DNA of 5,683 nt. Origin: Betaproteobacteria bacterium (GTDB lineage Bacteria > Pseudomonadota > Gammaproteobacteria > Burkholderiales > Burkholderiaceae_C). Below, in pieces: positions 1 through 5,683 of this stretch. Each line of letters starts with the position of its first letter. Positions within the stretch are counted from its first letter, which is position 1. The stretch is from NCBI GenBank assembly GCA_005884255.1, contig VBDL01000115.1, forward strand, positions 1 through 5,683, written 5' to 3'. The position numbers and the translations under genes are program-made. A model generated the notes under the pieces. That model worked only from the letters and a program-made list of their open reading frames with translations, ran no database searches and was not told the DNA's origin.

Positions 1-1848
1 GCGCACCGCATCGCGCCGGCTGGCGGCGCCGAGATGCGCGAGCTGGCTGCGACTATCAACGAGCTCGCCGACGCACATGCGGCGCTGCGCTCGCAGGTCG
101 ATGCGCGTGTCGAGGAGGCCAACGCGCACCTGCAGAAGGAGAAGAACCGACTTGCTGCGCTGATGTCCGAGCTGGCGCAAAGCGTGCTGGTGTGCAATGC
201 GGAAGGCCGCATCCTGCTCTACAACGCCGGCGCCGCGCAGCTGCTGCGCAGCGACGGATCGTCCCCGCTGGGCCTCGGGCGCTCGATCTTCGGCGTGCTC
301 GACAAAGGGCCGCTGGTGCATGCGCTGGACAGCATCGCGCACCGCCTGGAGCAGCGCCTGGCCGACCCGGTGGCGCAGTTCGTCACTGCACGCGGGGGCC
401 AGCTGCTGCGCGGACGCCTCGCGCCGGTGCTCGACGCACAGGGCGCGATGGACGGCTTCGTGCTCGCGCTGGAAGACATCACGCGCATGGTCGAGATGGA
501 CAGCCGGCGCGATCTGTTGCTGCAGCAGCTGACCGAAGGCACGCGCGCGTCGCTGGCCAACATCCGCGCCGCGGCCGAGACCGTGCAGCACTACCCGGAC
601 ATGGACGCGCAGCGGCGCCAGCGCTTCAACGAGGTGATCCGCGTGGAGGCCGAGAGCCTGTCGCAGCGGCTGGACGAGAGCCTCGCGCTCGGCGGCGACG
701 CGGTGCGCGCCCCGTGGCCGCTGGAAGACATGCGCGCGGCCGACCTGCTGTTCTCGCTTCGCCGCAACATCGAGGCGGCGCTGGGCATGACGGTGCGCGA
801 CGAGGGCGCCGAGGAGTCCTTCTGGCTCAGCGTGGACAGCCACTCGCTGGTGCAGGCGCTGACGCAGCTCGCCGGGCGGCTGGCCGCGGCCTGCGAGCCG
901 CGCGAGCTGTCGCTGGCGCTGGTGGCCGACGGCCGCTTCGCGCGCCTGACGCTGGGCTGGCGCGGCCGGCGGCTCGAGACCACGCTGCTGCATGAGTGGG
1001 AAGGCATGTCGATCACCTTGGGCGCCCAGGGCCTGGCGCCCAGCCTGCGCGAGGTGCTGCAGCGCCATGGTGCCGAGTTGTGGTCGCACTTCGCTCGCGA
1101 CAGCGGCGCGCAGCACCTGTGTCTGCAACTGCCGACGGCGCGGCCCGAGCAGGTGGCGCTGGCGCCGGCCACGCTGCGCAGCCGGCCGGTGTATTACGAC
1201 TTCGATCTGTTCCACCAGCCTGGGCAAACGCCGGAACTCGACGAGCGGCCGTTGGCCGAGTTGTCCTACACCGTGTTCGACACCGAGACCACCGGCCTGG
1301 CGCCGTCCGAAGGCGACGAGATCATCTCCATCGGTGCGGTGCGCATCGTCAACGCGCGGCTGCTCGAGCAGGAATGCTTCGATCGCCTGGTTCAGCCCGG
1401 GCGTGCGGTGCGCCGCGAGTCGCAGCAGGTACACGGCATCACCGCGCAGATGCTCGACGGCCAGCCCCGGCTCGAGGAGGTGCTGCCGGCCTTCCACCGC
1501 TTTGCCGAAGACACCGTGCTGGTCGCGCACAACGCGGCCTTCGACATGCGCTTCCTGCAGCTGGCCAGCGCGCGCAGCGGCGTGAGCTTCGAGCAGCCGG
1601 TGCTCGACACCTTGCTGCTGTCGGCGCTCGTGCATCCCGGCCATCCGGAGGCCGAGCACCGGCTCGAGCGCATCGCCGAGCGGCTGGGCGTGCGCGTCGT
1701 CGGCCGCCACACGGCGCTGGGCGACGCGATGGTCACGGGCGAGGTGTTCCTCAAGCTCGTGCCGCTGCTGGCCGAGCGCGGCATCCGCACGCTGCGCGAG
1801 GCGCGCGAGGCGTCGATGAAGACGCCCTACGCCAAGCTGGAATATTGA
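1..1848 (+). CDS. PAS / degenerate histidine-kinase-like protein fused to DnaQ-type 3'-5' exonuclease (5' partial)
   Basis: The frame is open to the left edge, so the gene begins upstream; residues here are counted from the first in-window Met at 34. The first ~15 residues (EMRELAATINELAD) resemble the second helix of a HAMP domain, implying membrane helices off-window. A coiled coil follows (about 15-45), then a PAS-like domain (about 40-150, with VLVCNAEGRILLYN). Residues 155-215 resemble a histidine-kinase dimerisation helix pair, but the phospho-acceptor His is replaced by Glu168 (LTEGTRASLANIR). Residues 265-367 resemble a kinase ATPase domain without clear N or G1 boxes, though its tail (LREVLQRHGAELW) is preserved. 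The C-terminal exonuclease (about 411-575) has all DEDDh residues: Asp416 and Glu418 in DTETTG, Asp504 in HNAAFD, His559 and Asp564 in HTALGD. This family removes nucleotides from 3' ends of DNA or RNA. The nuclease call is firm; a regulatory role for the front half is inference. It is unlikely to be the replicative epsilon subunit, which is a short protein without sensor domains. Confidence 0.9.
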   Translation, partial: AHRIAPAGGAEMRELAATINELADAHAALRSQVDARVEEANAHLQKEKNRLAALMSELAQSVLVCNAEGRILLYNAGAAQLLRSDGSSPLGLGRSIFGVLDKGPLVHALDSIAHRLEQRLADPVAQFVTARGGQLLRGRLAPVLDAQGAMDGFVLALEDITRMVEMDSRRDLLLQQLTEGTRASLANIRAAAETVQHYPDMDAQRRQRFNEVIRVEAESLSQRLDESLALGGDAVRAPWPLEDMRAADLLFSLRRNIEAALGMTVRDEGAEESFWLSVDSHSLVQALTQLAGRLAAACEPRELSLALVADGRFARLTLGWRGRRLETTLLHEWEGMSITLGAQGLAPSLREVLQRHGAELWSHFARDSGAQHLCLQLPTARPEQVALAPATLRSRPVYYDFDLFHQPGQTPELDERPLAELSYTVFDTETTGLAPSEGDEIISIGAVRIVNARLLEQECFDRLVQPGRAVRRESQQVHGITAQMLDGQPRLEEVLPAFHRFAEDTVLVAHNAAFDMRFLQLASARSGVSFEQPVLDTLLLSALVHPGHPEAEHRLERIAERLGVRVVGRHTALGDAMVTGEVFLKLVPLLAERGIRTLREAREASMKTPYAKLEY

Positions 1849-1851
1849 GAG

Positions 1852-2760
1852 CTAGCGCAGGAACGCATCCATGTGCCGCGCCAGCGCCTCGGGCTGGTCA
1901 TGGTGCAGCATGTGCCCGCACTGCGTGAGCAGCACGCGCTGGACCTGCGGCACCACGCCCAAGCGTTCTTCGAAGTCCTCGCGCGGGTAGCGGTTGCCCC
2001 ACCACTTTCTCATGTCGGTCTCGTCGCCTTCCACCCACAGCACCGGCGCCTCGACGAGACGCCAGCATTCCAGCACCTCCTCCTTGCGGTACAGCACCGG
2101 GTTGGTGTGCTTGTGCGCCGGGTCGCCGAGGATGTGCCATTGCCCATCGGCGCGCTGCTGCGACCAGTGGCCGGCGAGCCACGCGGCCTTGTCGGCGCTC
2201 AGGCGTGGGTTGTTCTTCACCAGGCGCTCGGCCACCGCGTCGAGGCTGGCGTAGCTGCGCAGCGAGGCTGGCTCCTTCAGTTCGTCGAGCCACTGCGCGT
2301 AGCGGCGCGGTGCGTGCTCGGGCCTGGAGGCCGGCAGGCCGAAGCCTTCGAGGTTGACGAGCCGGCGGATGCGCGCGGGGCGCACGCCGGAATAGATCAT
2401 CGCCACGTTGCCGCCCATGCTGTGGCCTACGAGGTCGATGCGCTGCTCCGGCAGCAGCGCATCGAGCAGCGCATCGAGGTCGCCGAGGTAGTCGGGGAAC
2501 CAGTAGCAATCGGCCGCCGGCGTGTCGGTGAGTCCGAAGCCGCGCCAGTCGGGCGCGATCACGAAGCGATCGTCGGCCAGCGCGTCGACGACGAACTGGA
2601 ACGACGCGCCCACGTCCATCCAGCCGTGCACCATCACCAGCGCCGGGCGCTCGGGCGTGACGAGCGAGGCATCGCCCCACACGTTGACGTGGTAGTTCAG
2701 TCCCCGCACGTGGACGAATTCGCTGCGGGCGACGCGACGGGGAGCGTAGGGTCTGTGCAT
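1852..2760 (-). CDS. alpha/beta hydrolase
   Basis: A complete 302-residue protein, normal length for a single-domain alpha/beta hydrolase. The oxyanion-region motif HGWMD is at 45-49 and the nucleophile elbow GHSMGG at 112-117, making Ser114 the nucleophile. His283 in CGHMLHHDQP is the expected catalytic His. The acid is less certain: Asp246 or Asp249 in EGDETD lies after the expected strand. Residues about 140-225 should form the lid. The HGW-D-SF pattern recalls serine hydrolase-like (SERHL) and epoxide hydrolase/dehalogenase relatives, but the substrate cannot be assigned. No signal peptide is visible, so it is probably cytoplasmic. The start at 2760 was chosen because the protein begins there with a family-like N-terminus (FVHVRGLNYHVNVWG). 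An in-frame start farther upstream would run antisense through the acetyltransferase gene. The gene is divergent from the acetyltransferase and convergent with the exonuclease gene. Confidence 0.92.
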   Translation of the reverse strand: MHRPYAPRRVARSEFVHVRGLNYHVNVWGDASLVTPERPALVMVHGWMDVGASFQFVVDALADDRFVIAPDWRGFGLTDTPAADCYWFPDYLGDLDALLDALLPEQRIDLVGHSMGGNVAMIYSGVRPARIRRLVNLEGFGLPASRPEHAPRRYAQWLDELKEPASLRSYASLDAVAERLVKNNPRLSADKAAWLAGHWSQQRADGQWHILGDPAHKHTNPVLYRKEEVLECWRLVEAPVLWVEGDETDMRKWWGNRYPREDFEERLGVVPQVQRVLLTQCGHMLHHDQPEALARHMDAFLR

Positions 2761-2767
2761 GCCCGGC

Positions 2768-2773
2768 ACTGTA
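2768..2773 (-). promoter_or_regulatory. candidate -10 box of hydrolase gene, possibly leaderless
   Basis: On the complement strand TACAGT matches four of six positions of TATAAT and is followed by 7 nt and then the ATG at 2760. Transcription would therefore begin at about the start codon. A TCGACA hexamer (complement 2795-2800) resembles a -35 box, but its 21-bp spacing is too long for a standard sigma-70 promoter. Confidence 0.33.
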
Positions 2774-2823
2774 GGGCAGGGCGCGAAGGCGTGCTGTCGA
2801 AGGCGCGACACCGCTGGGCGATG

Positions 2824-2829
2824 CAGAAT
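2824..2829 (+). promoter_or_regulatory. candidate -10 box of acetyltransferase operon, possibly leaderless
   Basis: CAGAAT matches four of six positions of TATAAT, including the important second A and last T. It ends 6 nt before the ATG at 2836, so initiation at standard distance would fall on or next to the start codon. That would give a leaderless mRNA and explain the missing ribosome binding site. No matching -35 was found at 16-18 bp, so the call rests on position and context. Confidence 0.35.
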
Positions 2830-2835
2830 CGCCGC

Positions 2836-3318
2836 ATGACCGATAACCCCTTCGCCCTGCGCGCCGCCGAGCCGCGCGATGTTCCCGCCATCGTCGGCCT
2901 GATCCGCGAGCTCGCCGAGTTCGAGAAACTGACGCACCTGCTGCGCGTGACACCCGAGAACCTGCACCCGCACCTGTTCGGCGACAAGCCGGTGGTCGAG
3001 GCGCTGGTCGCCGAGGTCGACGGCGCGGTGGTGGCCTTCGCGCTCTTCTTCACCAACTTCTCCACCTTCCTCGCCAAGCCGGGGCTGTACCTCGAAGACC
3101 TGTACGTGCAGCCGGCGCACCGCCAGCTCGGCCTCGGCCGCGCGCTGCTGCAGCGCCTGGGCCAGATCGCGGTGGAGCGCGACTATGGCCGCTTCGAATG
3201 GAGCGTGCTCGACTGGAACGAGAACGCGATCCGCTTCTACGAGAAGATGGGCGCGAGCGTGCTGCCCGATTGGCGCATCTGCCGCGTCACCGGCGCAGCG
3301 CTGGAGAAGTTCCGATGA
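2836..3318 (+). CDS. GNAT N-acetyltransferase, spermidine/spermine acetyltransferase (SSAT)-like
   Basis: A 160-residue single-domain GNAT protein, predicted to transfer an acetyl group from acetyl-CoA to a small amine. The acetyl-CoA pyrophosphate loop fits R/Q-x-x-G-x-G/A at Arg96-Gly101 (RQLGLG), preceded by the strand LYLEDLYVQPAHR. The C-terminal part (WNENAIRFYEKMGA, with Tyr135 as candidate general acid) and the start (IRELAEFEKL) closely follow the animal SSAT pattern, as does LVAEVDG-VVAFALFF in the middle. Relatives acetylate polyamines or thialysine-type amines, so a diamine, polyamine or amino acid side chain is a reasonable guess but not proven. The ATG at 2836 is preferred; an in-frame ATG at 2821 would add five residues (MQNRR) but overlaps the candidate -10 box. 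It is first in the operon, and its TGA overlaps the next ATG. Confidence 0.92.
   Translation: MTDNPFALRAAEPRDVPAIVGLIRELAEFEKLTHLLRVTPENLHPHLFGDKPVVEALVAEVDGAVVAFALFFTNFSTFLAKPGLYLEDLYVQPAHRQLGLGRALLQRLGQIAVERDYGRFEWSVLDWNENAIRFYEKMGASVLPDWRICRVTGAALEKFR
3303..3306 (+). promoter_or_regulatory. ribosome binding site of acyl-CoA synthetase gene
   Basis: GGAG lies within the last codons of the acetyltransferase gene, 8 nt before the ATG at 3315. It supports that start over an in-frame ATG at 3198 that would add 39 residues overlapping the upstream gene. Confidence 0.6.
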
Positions 3319-4970
3319 GCTATGACTCTCTCTATCGGGACTTTCGCTGGAAGGTCCCGGCCGACTTCAACTGGGCCGAGGCCTGCTGTGCGCGCTGGGC
3401 GCGCGAGACGCCTGACGCCATCGCCATCCATTACGAGCACGAGAACGGCACGACGGCAACGCTGACCTATGGCGAGTTGCAGCGCGCGGCGAACCGGCTG
3501 TCGAATGCGCTGAAGCAAATGGGCATTGCGCGCGGCGATCGCGTGGCCATCGTGATGCCGCAGCGCTGCGAGACGGCGATCGCGCACATGGCCATCCACC
3601 AGCTCGGCGCGGTGGCGGTGCCGCTGTCGATGTTGTTCGGGCCCGACGCGCTGGAATATCGGCTCAACCACAGCGACGCGAAGCTGGCCATCGTCGACGA
3701 GAGCGCGATCGACAACCTGCTCGCCGCGCGGCCGAGTTGCCCGCAGCTCGCCACCGTGCTGGCCGTCGGCGCGGCGCAAGGCCGCGGCGATGCCGATTGG
3801 ACGTCGACGCTCGCCGCACAGAGCGCGCGCTTCACCGCGGTGAAAACGAAGGCCGACGATGCGGCCGCGATGATCTACACCAGCGGCACCACCGGCCCGC
3901 CCAAGGGCGCGCTGATTCCGCACCGCGCGCTGATCGGCAATCTGAGCGGCTTCGTCTGCAGCCACAACTGGTTCCCGCAGGACGACGCCGTGTTCTGGTC
4001 TCCCGCCGACTGGGCCTGGACGGGTGGGCTGATGGATGCGCTCCTGCCGACGCTGTATTTCGGCCGCCCGATCGTCGGCTACCAGGGCCGCTTCGGCCCG
4101 GAGAAGGCCTACGAGCTGATGCAGCGCTATCGCATCACGCACACCTTCCTCTTCCCCACCGCGCTGAAAAGCATGATGAAGACCGTGCCGCATCCGCGCC
4201 AGCGCTACGACCTGGCGCTGCGCGCCATCATGAGCGCCGGCGAGGCGGTGGGCGATGCGGTGTTCGCCTATTGCCAGGATGAGCTGGGCATCACCGTCAA
4301 CGAGATGTTCGGGCAGACCGAGATCAACTACGTCGTCGGGAACTGTGCGATGCACTGGCCCGCCAAGCCGGGCAGCATGGGTCGGCCGTATCCCGGCCAC
4401 CGCATCGCGGTGATCGACGATGACGGCAACGAATGCCCGCCCGGCACGCCGGGTGACGTGGCCGTGCACCGGCGCGATATCCACGGCCACCGCGACCCGG
4501 TGTTCTTCCTCGGCTACTGGAAGAACGACGAGGCCACGCGCGCCAAGTACACCGGTGATCCGAACGACTCGTGGTGCCGCACCGGCGACACCGCCTTCGC
4601 CGATGGCGACGGCTACCTCTGGTACCAGGGCCGCAGCGACGATGTGTTCAAGGCCGCGGGCTACCGCATCGGCCCGAGCGAGATCGAGAACTGCCTCGTC
4701 AAGCACGAGGCGGTGGCCAACGCCGCGGTGGTGCCCAAGCCCGACGCCGAGCGCGGCGCGGTGATCAAGGCCTATGTCGTGCTCGCCAACGGCTTCATCG
4801 GTGACGCGGCGCTCGTCGAACAACTGCAGCAGCACGTGAGGGGCAAGCTCGCGCCCTACGAGTACCCGAAGGAGATCGAGTTCATCGACGCCTTGCCGAT
4901 GACGACAACCGGCAAGGTGCAGCGGCGAGTGTTGCGGCTGCAGGAAGAAGAAAGGGCACGCAAAGCATGA
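3315..4970 (+). CDS. AMP-forming acyl-CoA synthetase (acetyl/medium-chain type)
   Basis: A complete 551-residue member of the adenylate-forming ANL superfamily, of usual length. It should activate a carboxylic acid with ATP to an acyl-AMP and transfer the acyl group to CoA, releasing AMP and pyrophosphate. Core motifs in order: phosphate loop YTSGTTGPPKG at 188-198; the acid-pocket region WSPADWAWTGG at about 228-238; the adenine motif MFGQTE at 331-336; RTGD at 422-425 with the ribose-binding Asp425; the hinge and CoA-domain motif GRSDDVFKAAGYRIGPSEIE at 439-458; and the adenylation Lys534 in TTTGKVQRR. All key residues are present, so it should be active. The WAW/GG segment and overall pattern fit medium-chain (ACSM-like) synthetases better than acetyl-CoA synthetase, which is about 100 residues longer. 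The acyl substrate cannot be named. Soluble, cytoplasmic. It overlaps its neighbours by 4 bp on both sides, indicating translational coupling. Confidence 0.93.
   Translation: MSYDSLYRDFRWKVPADFNWAEACCARWARETPDAIAIHYEHENGTTATLTYGELQRAANRLSNALKQMGIARGDRVAIVMPQRCETAIAHMAIHQLGAVAVPLSMLFGPDALEYRLNHSDAKLAIVDESAIDNLLAARPSCPQLATVLAVGAAQGRGDADWTSTLAAQSARFTAVKTKADDAAAMIYTSGTTGPPKGALIPHRALIGNLSGFVCSHNWFPQDDAVFWSPADWAWTGGLMDALLPTLYFGRPIVGYQGRFGPEKAYELMQRYRITHTFLFPTALKSMMKTVPHPRQRYDLALRAIMSAGEAVGDAVFAYCQDELGITVNEMFGQTEINYVVGNCAMHWPAKPGSMGRPYPGHRIAVIDDDGNECPPGTPGDVAVHRRDIHGHRDPVFFLGYWKNDEATRAKYTGDPNDSWCRTGDTAFADGDGYLWYQGRSDDVFKAAGYRIGPSEIENCLVKHEAVANAAVVPKPDAERGAVIKAYVVLANGFIGDAALVEQLQQHVRGKLAPYEYPKEIEFIDALPMTTTGKVQRRVLRLQEEERARKA
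4952..4956 (+). promoter_or_regulatory. ribosome binding site of aldo/keto reductase gene
   Basis: AAGGG lies inside the end of the acyl-CoA synthetase gene, 10 nt before the ATG at 4967. It is a usable Shine-Dalgarno core and supports that start. Confidence 0.5.
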
Positions 4971-5683
4971 TTCCCCACACCACGCTCGGCCACAGCGACC
5001 TCAGCGTCAGCAAGCTGTGTCTCGGCACCATGACCTTCGGCGAGCAGGTGGACGAAGCCACCGCGCACTCGCTGCTCGACCGTGCACTGGAGCGCGGCAT
5101 CAACTTCATCGACACCGCTGAGATGTACTCGGTGCCCGCGCGGCGCGAGACGTTCGGCGCTACCGAAACCATCATCGGCCGCTGGTTCGCCGCCAACCCG
5201 GGCAAGCGCGACGCGCTGGTGCTGGCCACCAAGGTGGCCGGCCCGGCGCGCGGCATGGACTGGATCCGCGACGGCAGCCCGAACCTCACCAAGACCGAGA
5301 TCCTGCAGACCTGCGATGCGAGCCTCAAGCGCCTCCAGACCGAGCGCATCGACCTCTACCAGATCCACTGGCCCAACCGCAACGTGCCGATGTTCGGCGG
5401 CGTCTACTTCGATCCCTCGAAGGACCGCGAGTACTCGAGCATCGCCGAGCAGCTCGATGCCTTCGATGCGTTGATCAAGGCCGGCAAGGTGCGCCACATC
5501 GGCCTCTCCAACGAGACGCCATGGGGCGTGTGCGAGTTCATCCGCGTTGCCGAGCGCGAAGGGCTGCCGCGCATCGTCTCGGTACAGAACCCGTATGCGC
5601 TGACCAGCCGCGCCGTCGACAACGGGCTCGACGAGACGCTGTACCGGGAGCATGTGTCGCTGCTCGCCTATTCGCCGCTCGGC
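4967..5683 (+). CDS. tas: Tas-like NADP(H)-dependent aldo/keto reductase (3' partial)
   Basis: The first 239 residues of an aldo/keto reductase; the frame is open to the right edge. E. coli Tas has about 346 residues, so roughly 107 should lie beyond. The match to Tas is close along the whole visible part: LGTMTFGEQ, the NFIDTAEMY segment, an ETFGATE stretch, SLKRLQTERIDLYQIHWP, and IGLSNETPWGV followed by IVSVQNPY. The catalytic tetrad is complete: Asp49, Tyr54, Lys89 and His134. Cofactor-contacting positions Ser181-Asn182, Gln207 and Tyr235 are present. The family reduces aldehydes or ketones with NADPH in a TIM barrel. E. coli tas was named for suppressing tyrosine auxotrophy, and its physiological substrate is unclear. 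It is the third gene of the operon; its ATG overlaps the synthetase stop (ATGA). Confidence 0.93.
   Translation, partial: MIPHTTLGHSDLSVSKLCLGTMTFGEQVDEATAHSLLDRALERGINFIDTAEMYSVPARRETFGATETIIGRWFAANPGKRDALVLATKVAGPARGMDWIRDGSPNLTKTEILQTCDASLKRLQTERIDLYQIHWPNRNVPMFGGVYFDPSKDREYSSIAEQLDAFDALIKAGKVRHIGLSNETPWGVCEFIRVAEREGLPRIVSVQNPYALTSRAVDNGLDETLYREHVSLLAYSPLG

Larger units (their letters stand above)
2761..2835. promoter_or_regulatory. divergent intergenic region with promoters for hydrolase and acetyltransferase operon
   Basis: These 75 bp separate two divergent start codons and must hold, or lie next to, the promoters of both transcription units. Neither start has a convincing Shine-Dalgarno sequence. 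Instead each has a -10-like hexamer close upstream: CAGAAT at 2824-2829 for the + strand gene and TACAGT (complement 2768-2773) for the - strand gene. No good -35 boxes at standard spacing were found. No clear operator palindrome was seen. Confidence 0.55.

Noticed and set aside
1360..1371. A 12-bp perfect palindrome CTGCTCGAGCAG as an operator or hairpin
   Set aside because: It lies inside exonuclease coding sequence, encodes ordinary Leu-Leu-Glu-Gln, and such short palindromes are common in GC-rich DNA.
1873..2835. A long + strand open frame running through the hydrolase region into the acetyltransferase gene
   Set aside because: It is antisense to a hydrolase with an intact Ser/His pair, shows no domain, and the GNAT fold begins only at about 2836. 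Treated as a chance upstream extension.
2761..3120. N-terminal extension of the hydrolase (an in-frame - strand start near 3120)
   Set aside because: The extra 120 residues lie antisense to the acetyltransferase and show no hydrolase features; the family-like N-terminus begins at 2760.
3198..3314. Earlier start for the acyl-CoA synthetase
   Set aside because: The 39 added residues are Arg-rich shadow of the acetyltransferase frame. The ATG at 3315 has an SD-like GGAG and forms a typical ATGA overlap.
3237..4835. A 532-codon open frame on the - strand antisense to the acyl-CoA synthetase gene
   Set aside because: The + strand protein has every ANL motif. The antisense translation is low-complexity (rich in R, H, A, V, G), matches no family, and is the expected by-product of GC-rich codons lacking stops on the opposite strand.
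4856..5653. A 265-codon - strand open frame antisense to the tas-like gene
   Set aside because: The + strand reading matches Tas with a complete catalytic tetrad, while the antisense product has no recognisable domain.
1..5683. Search for tRNA/rRNA genes, IS ends, CRISPR repeats, phage or toxin-antitoxin genes
   Set aside because: Nearly all bases belong to five ordinary-looking protein genes; no cloverleaf, inverted terminal repeat or spaced repeat array was seen by eye.

Overview
The window is strongly GC-rich, densely packed bacterial chromosome. Its gene families, codon choice (almost every third position G or C) and start-site style suggest a betaproteobacterium, most likely a Burkholderiales member of the Rubrivivax/Leptothrix/Methylibium type. 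This is an impression from protein similarity, not a computed assignment. No RNA genes, mobile elements, CRISPR arrays or integration scars were seen, and no gap between genes exceeds 75 bp.

Layout: (1) positions 1-1848, + strand: the 3' part of a multidomain protein with a HAMP-like end, coiled coil, PAS-like domain, a histidine-kinase-like core that has lost its key residues, and an intact C-terminal DnaQ-type (DEDDh) 3'-5' exonuclease. Its true start lies off the left edge. (2) Complement 1852-2760: an alpha/beta hydrolase whose stop codon sits 3 bp from that of the exonuclease gene (convergent). (3) 2761-2835: a 75-bp divergent promoter region. (4) 2836-5683, + strand: a tightly coupled operon of an SSAT-like GNAT acetyltransferase, an AMP-forming acyl-CoA synthetase and a Tas-like aldo/keto reductase that runs off the right edge. 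Both junctions in the operon are 4-bp ATGA overlaps.

How they fit together: the three + strand genes on the right are almost certainly co-transcribed and translationally coupled. An acyl-CoA-forming enzyme next to an acyl-CoA-consuming acetyltransferase and an NADPH-dependent reductase suggests small-molecule or acid metabolism, but the substrate cannot be read from the sequence. The hydrolase is transcribed away from the same short intergenic region. The most unusual item is the exonuclease fused to a sensor-kinase-like scaffold lacking the phospho-acceptor histidine and recognisable ATP-binding boxes. This looks like a nuclease placed under control of a repurposed membrane sensor module.
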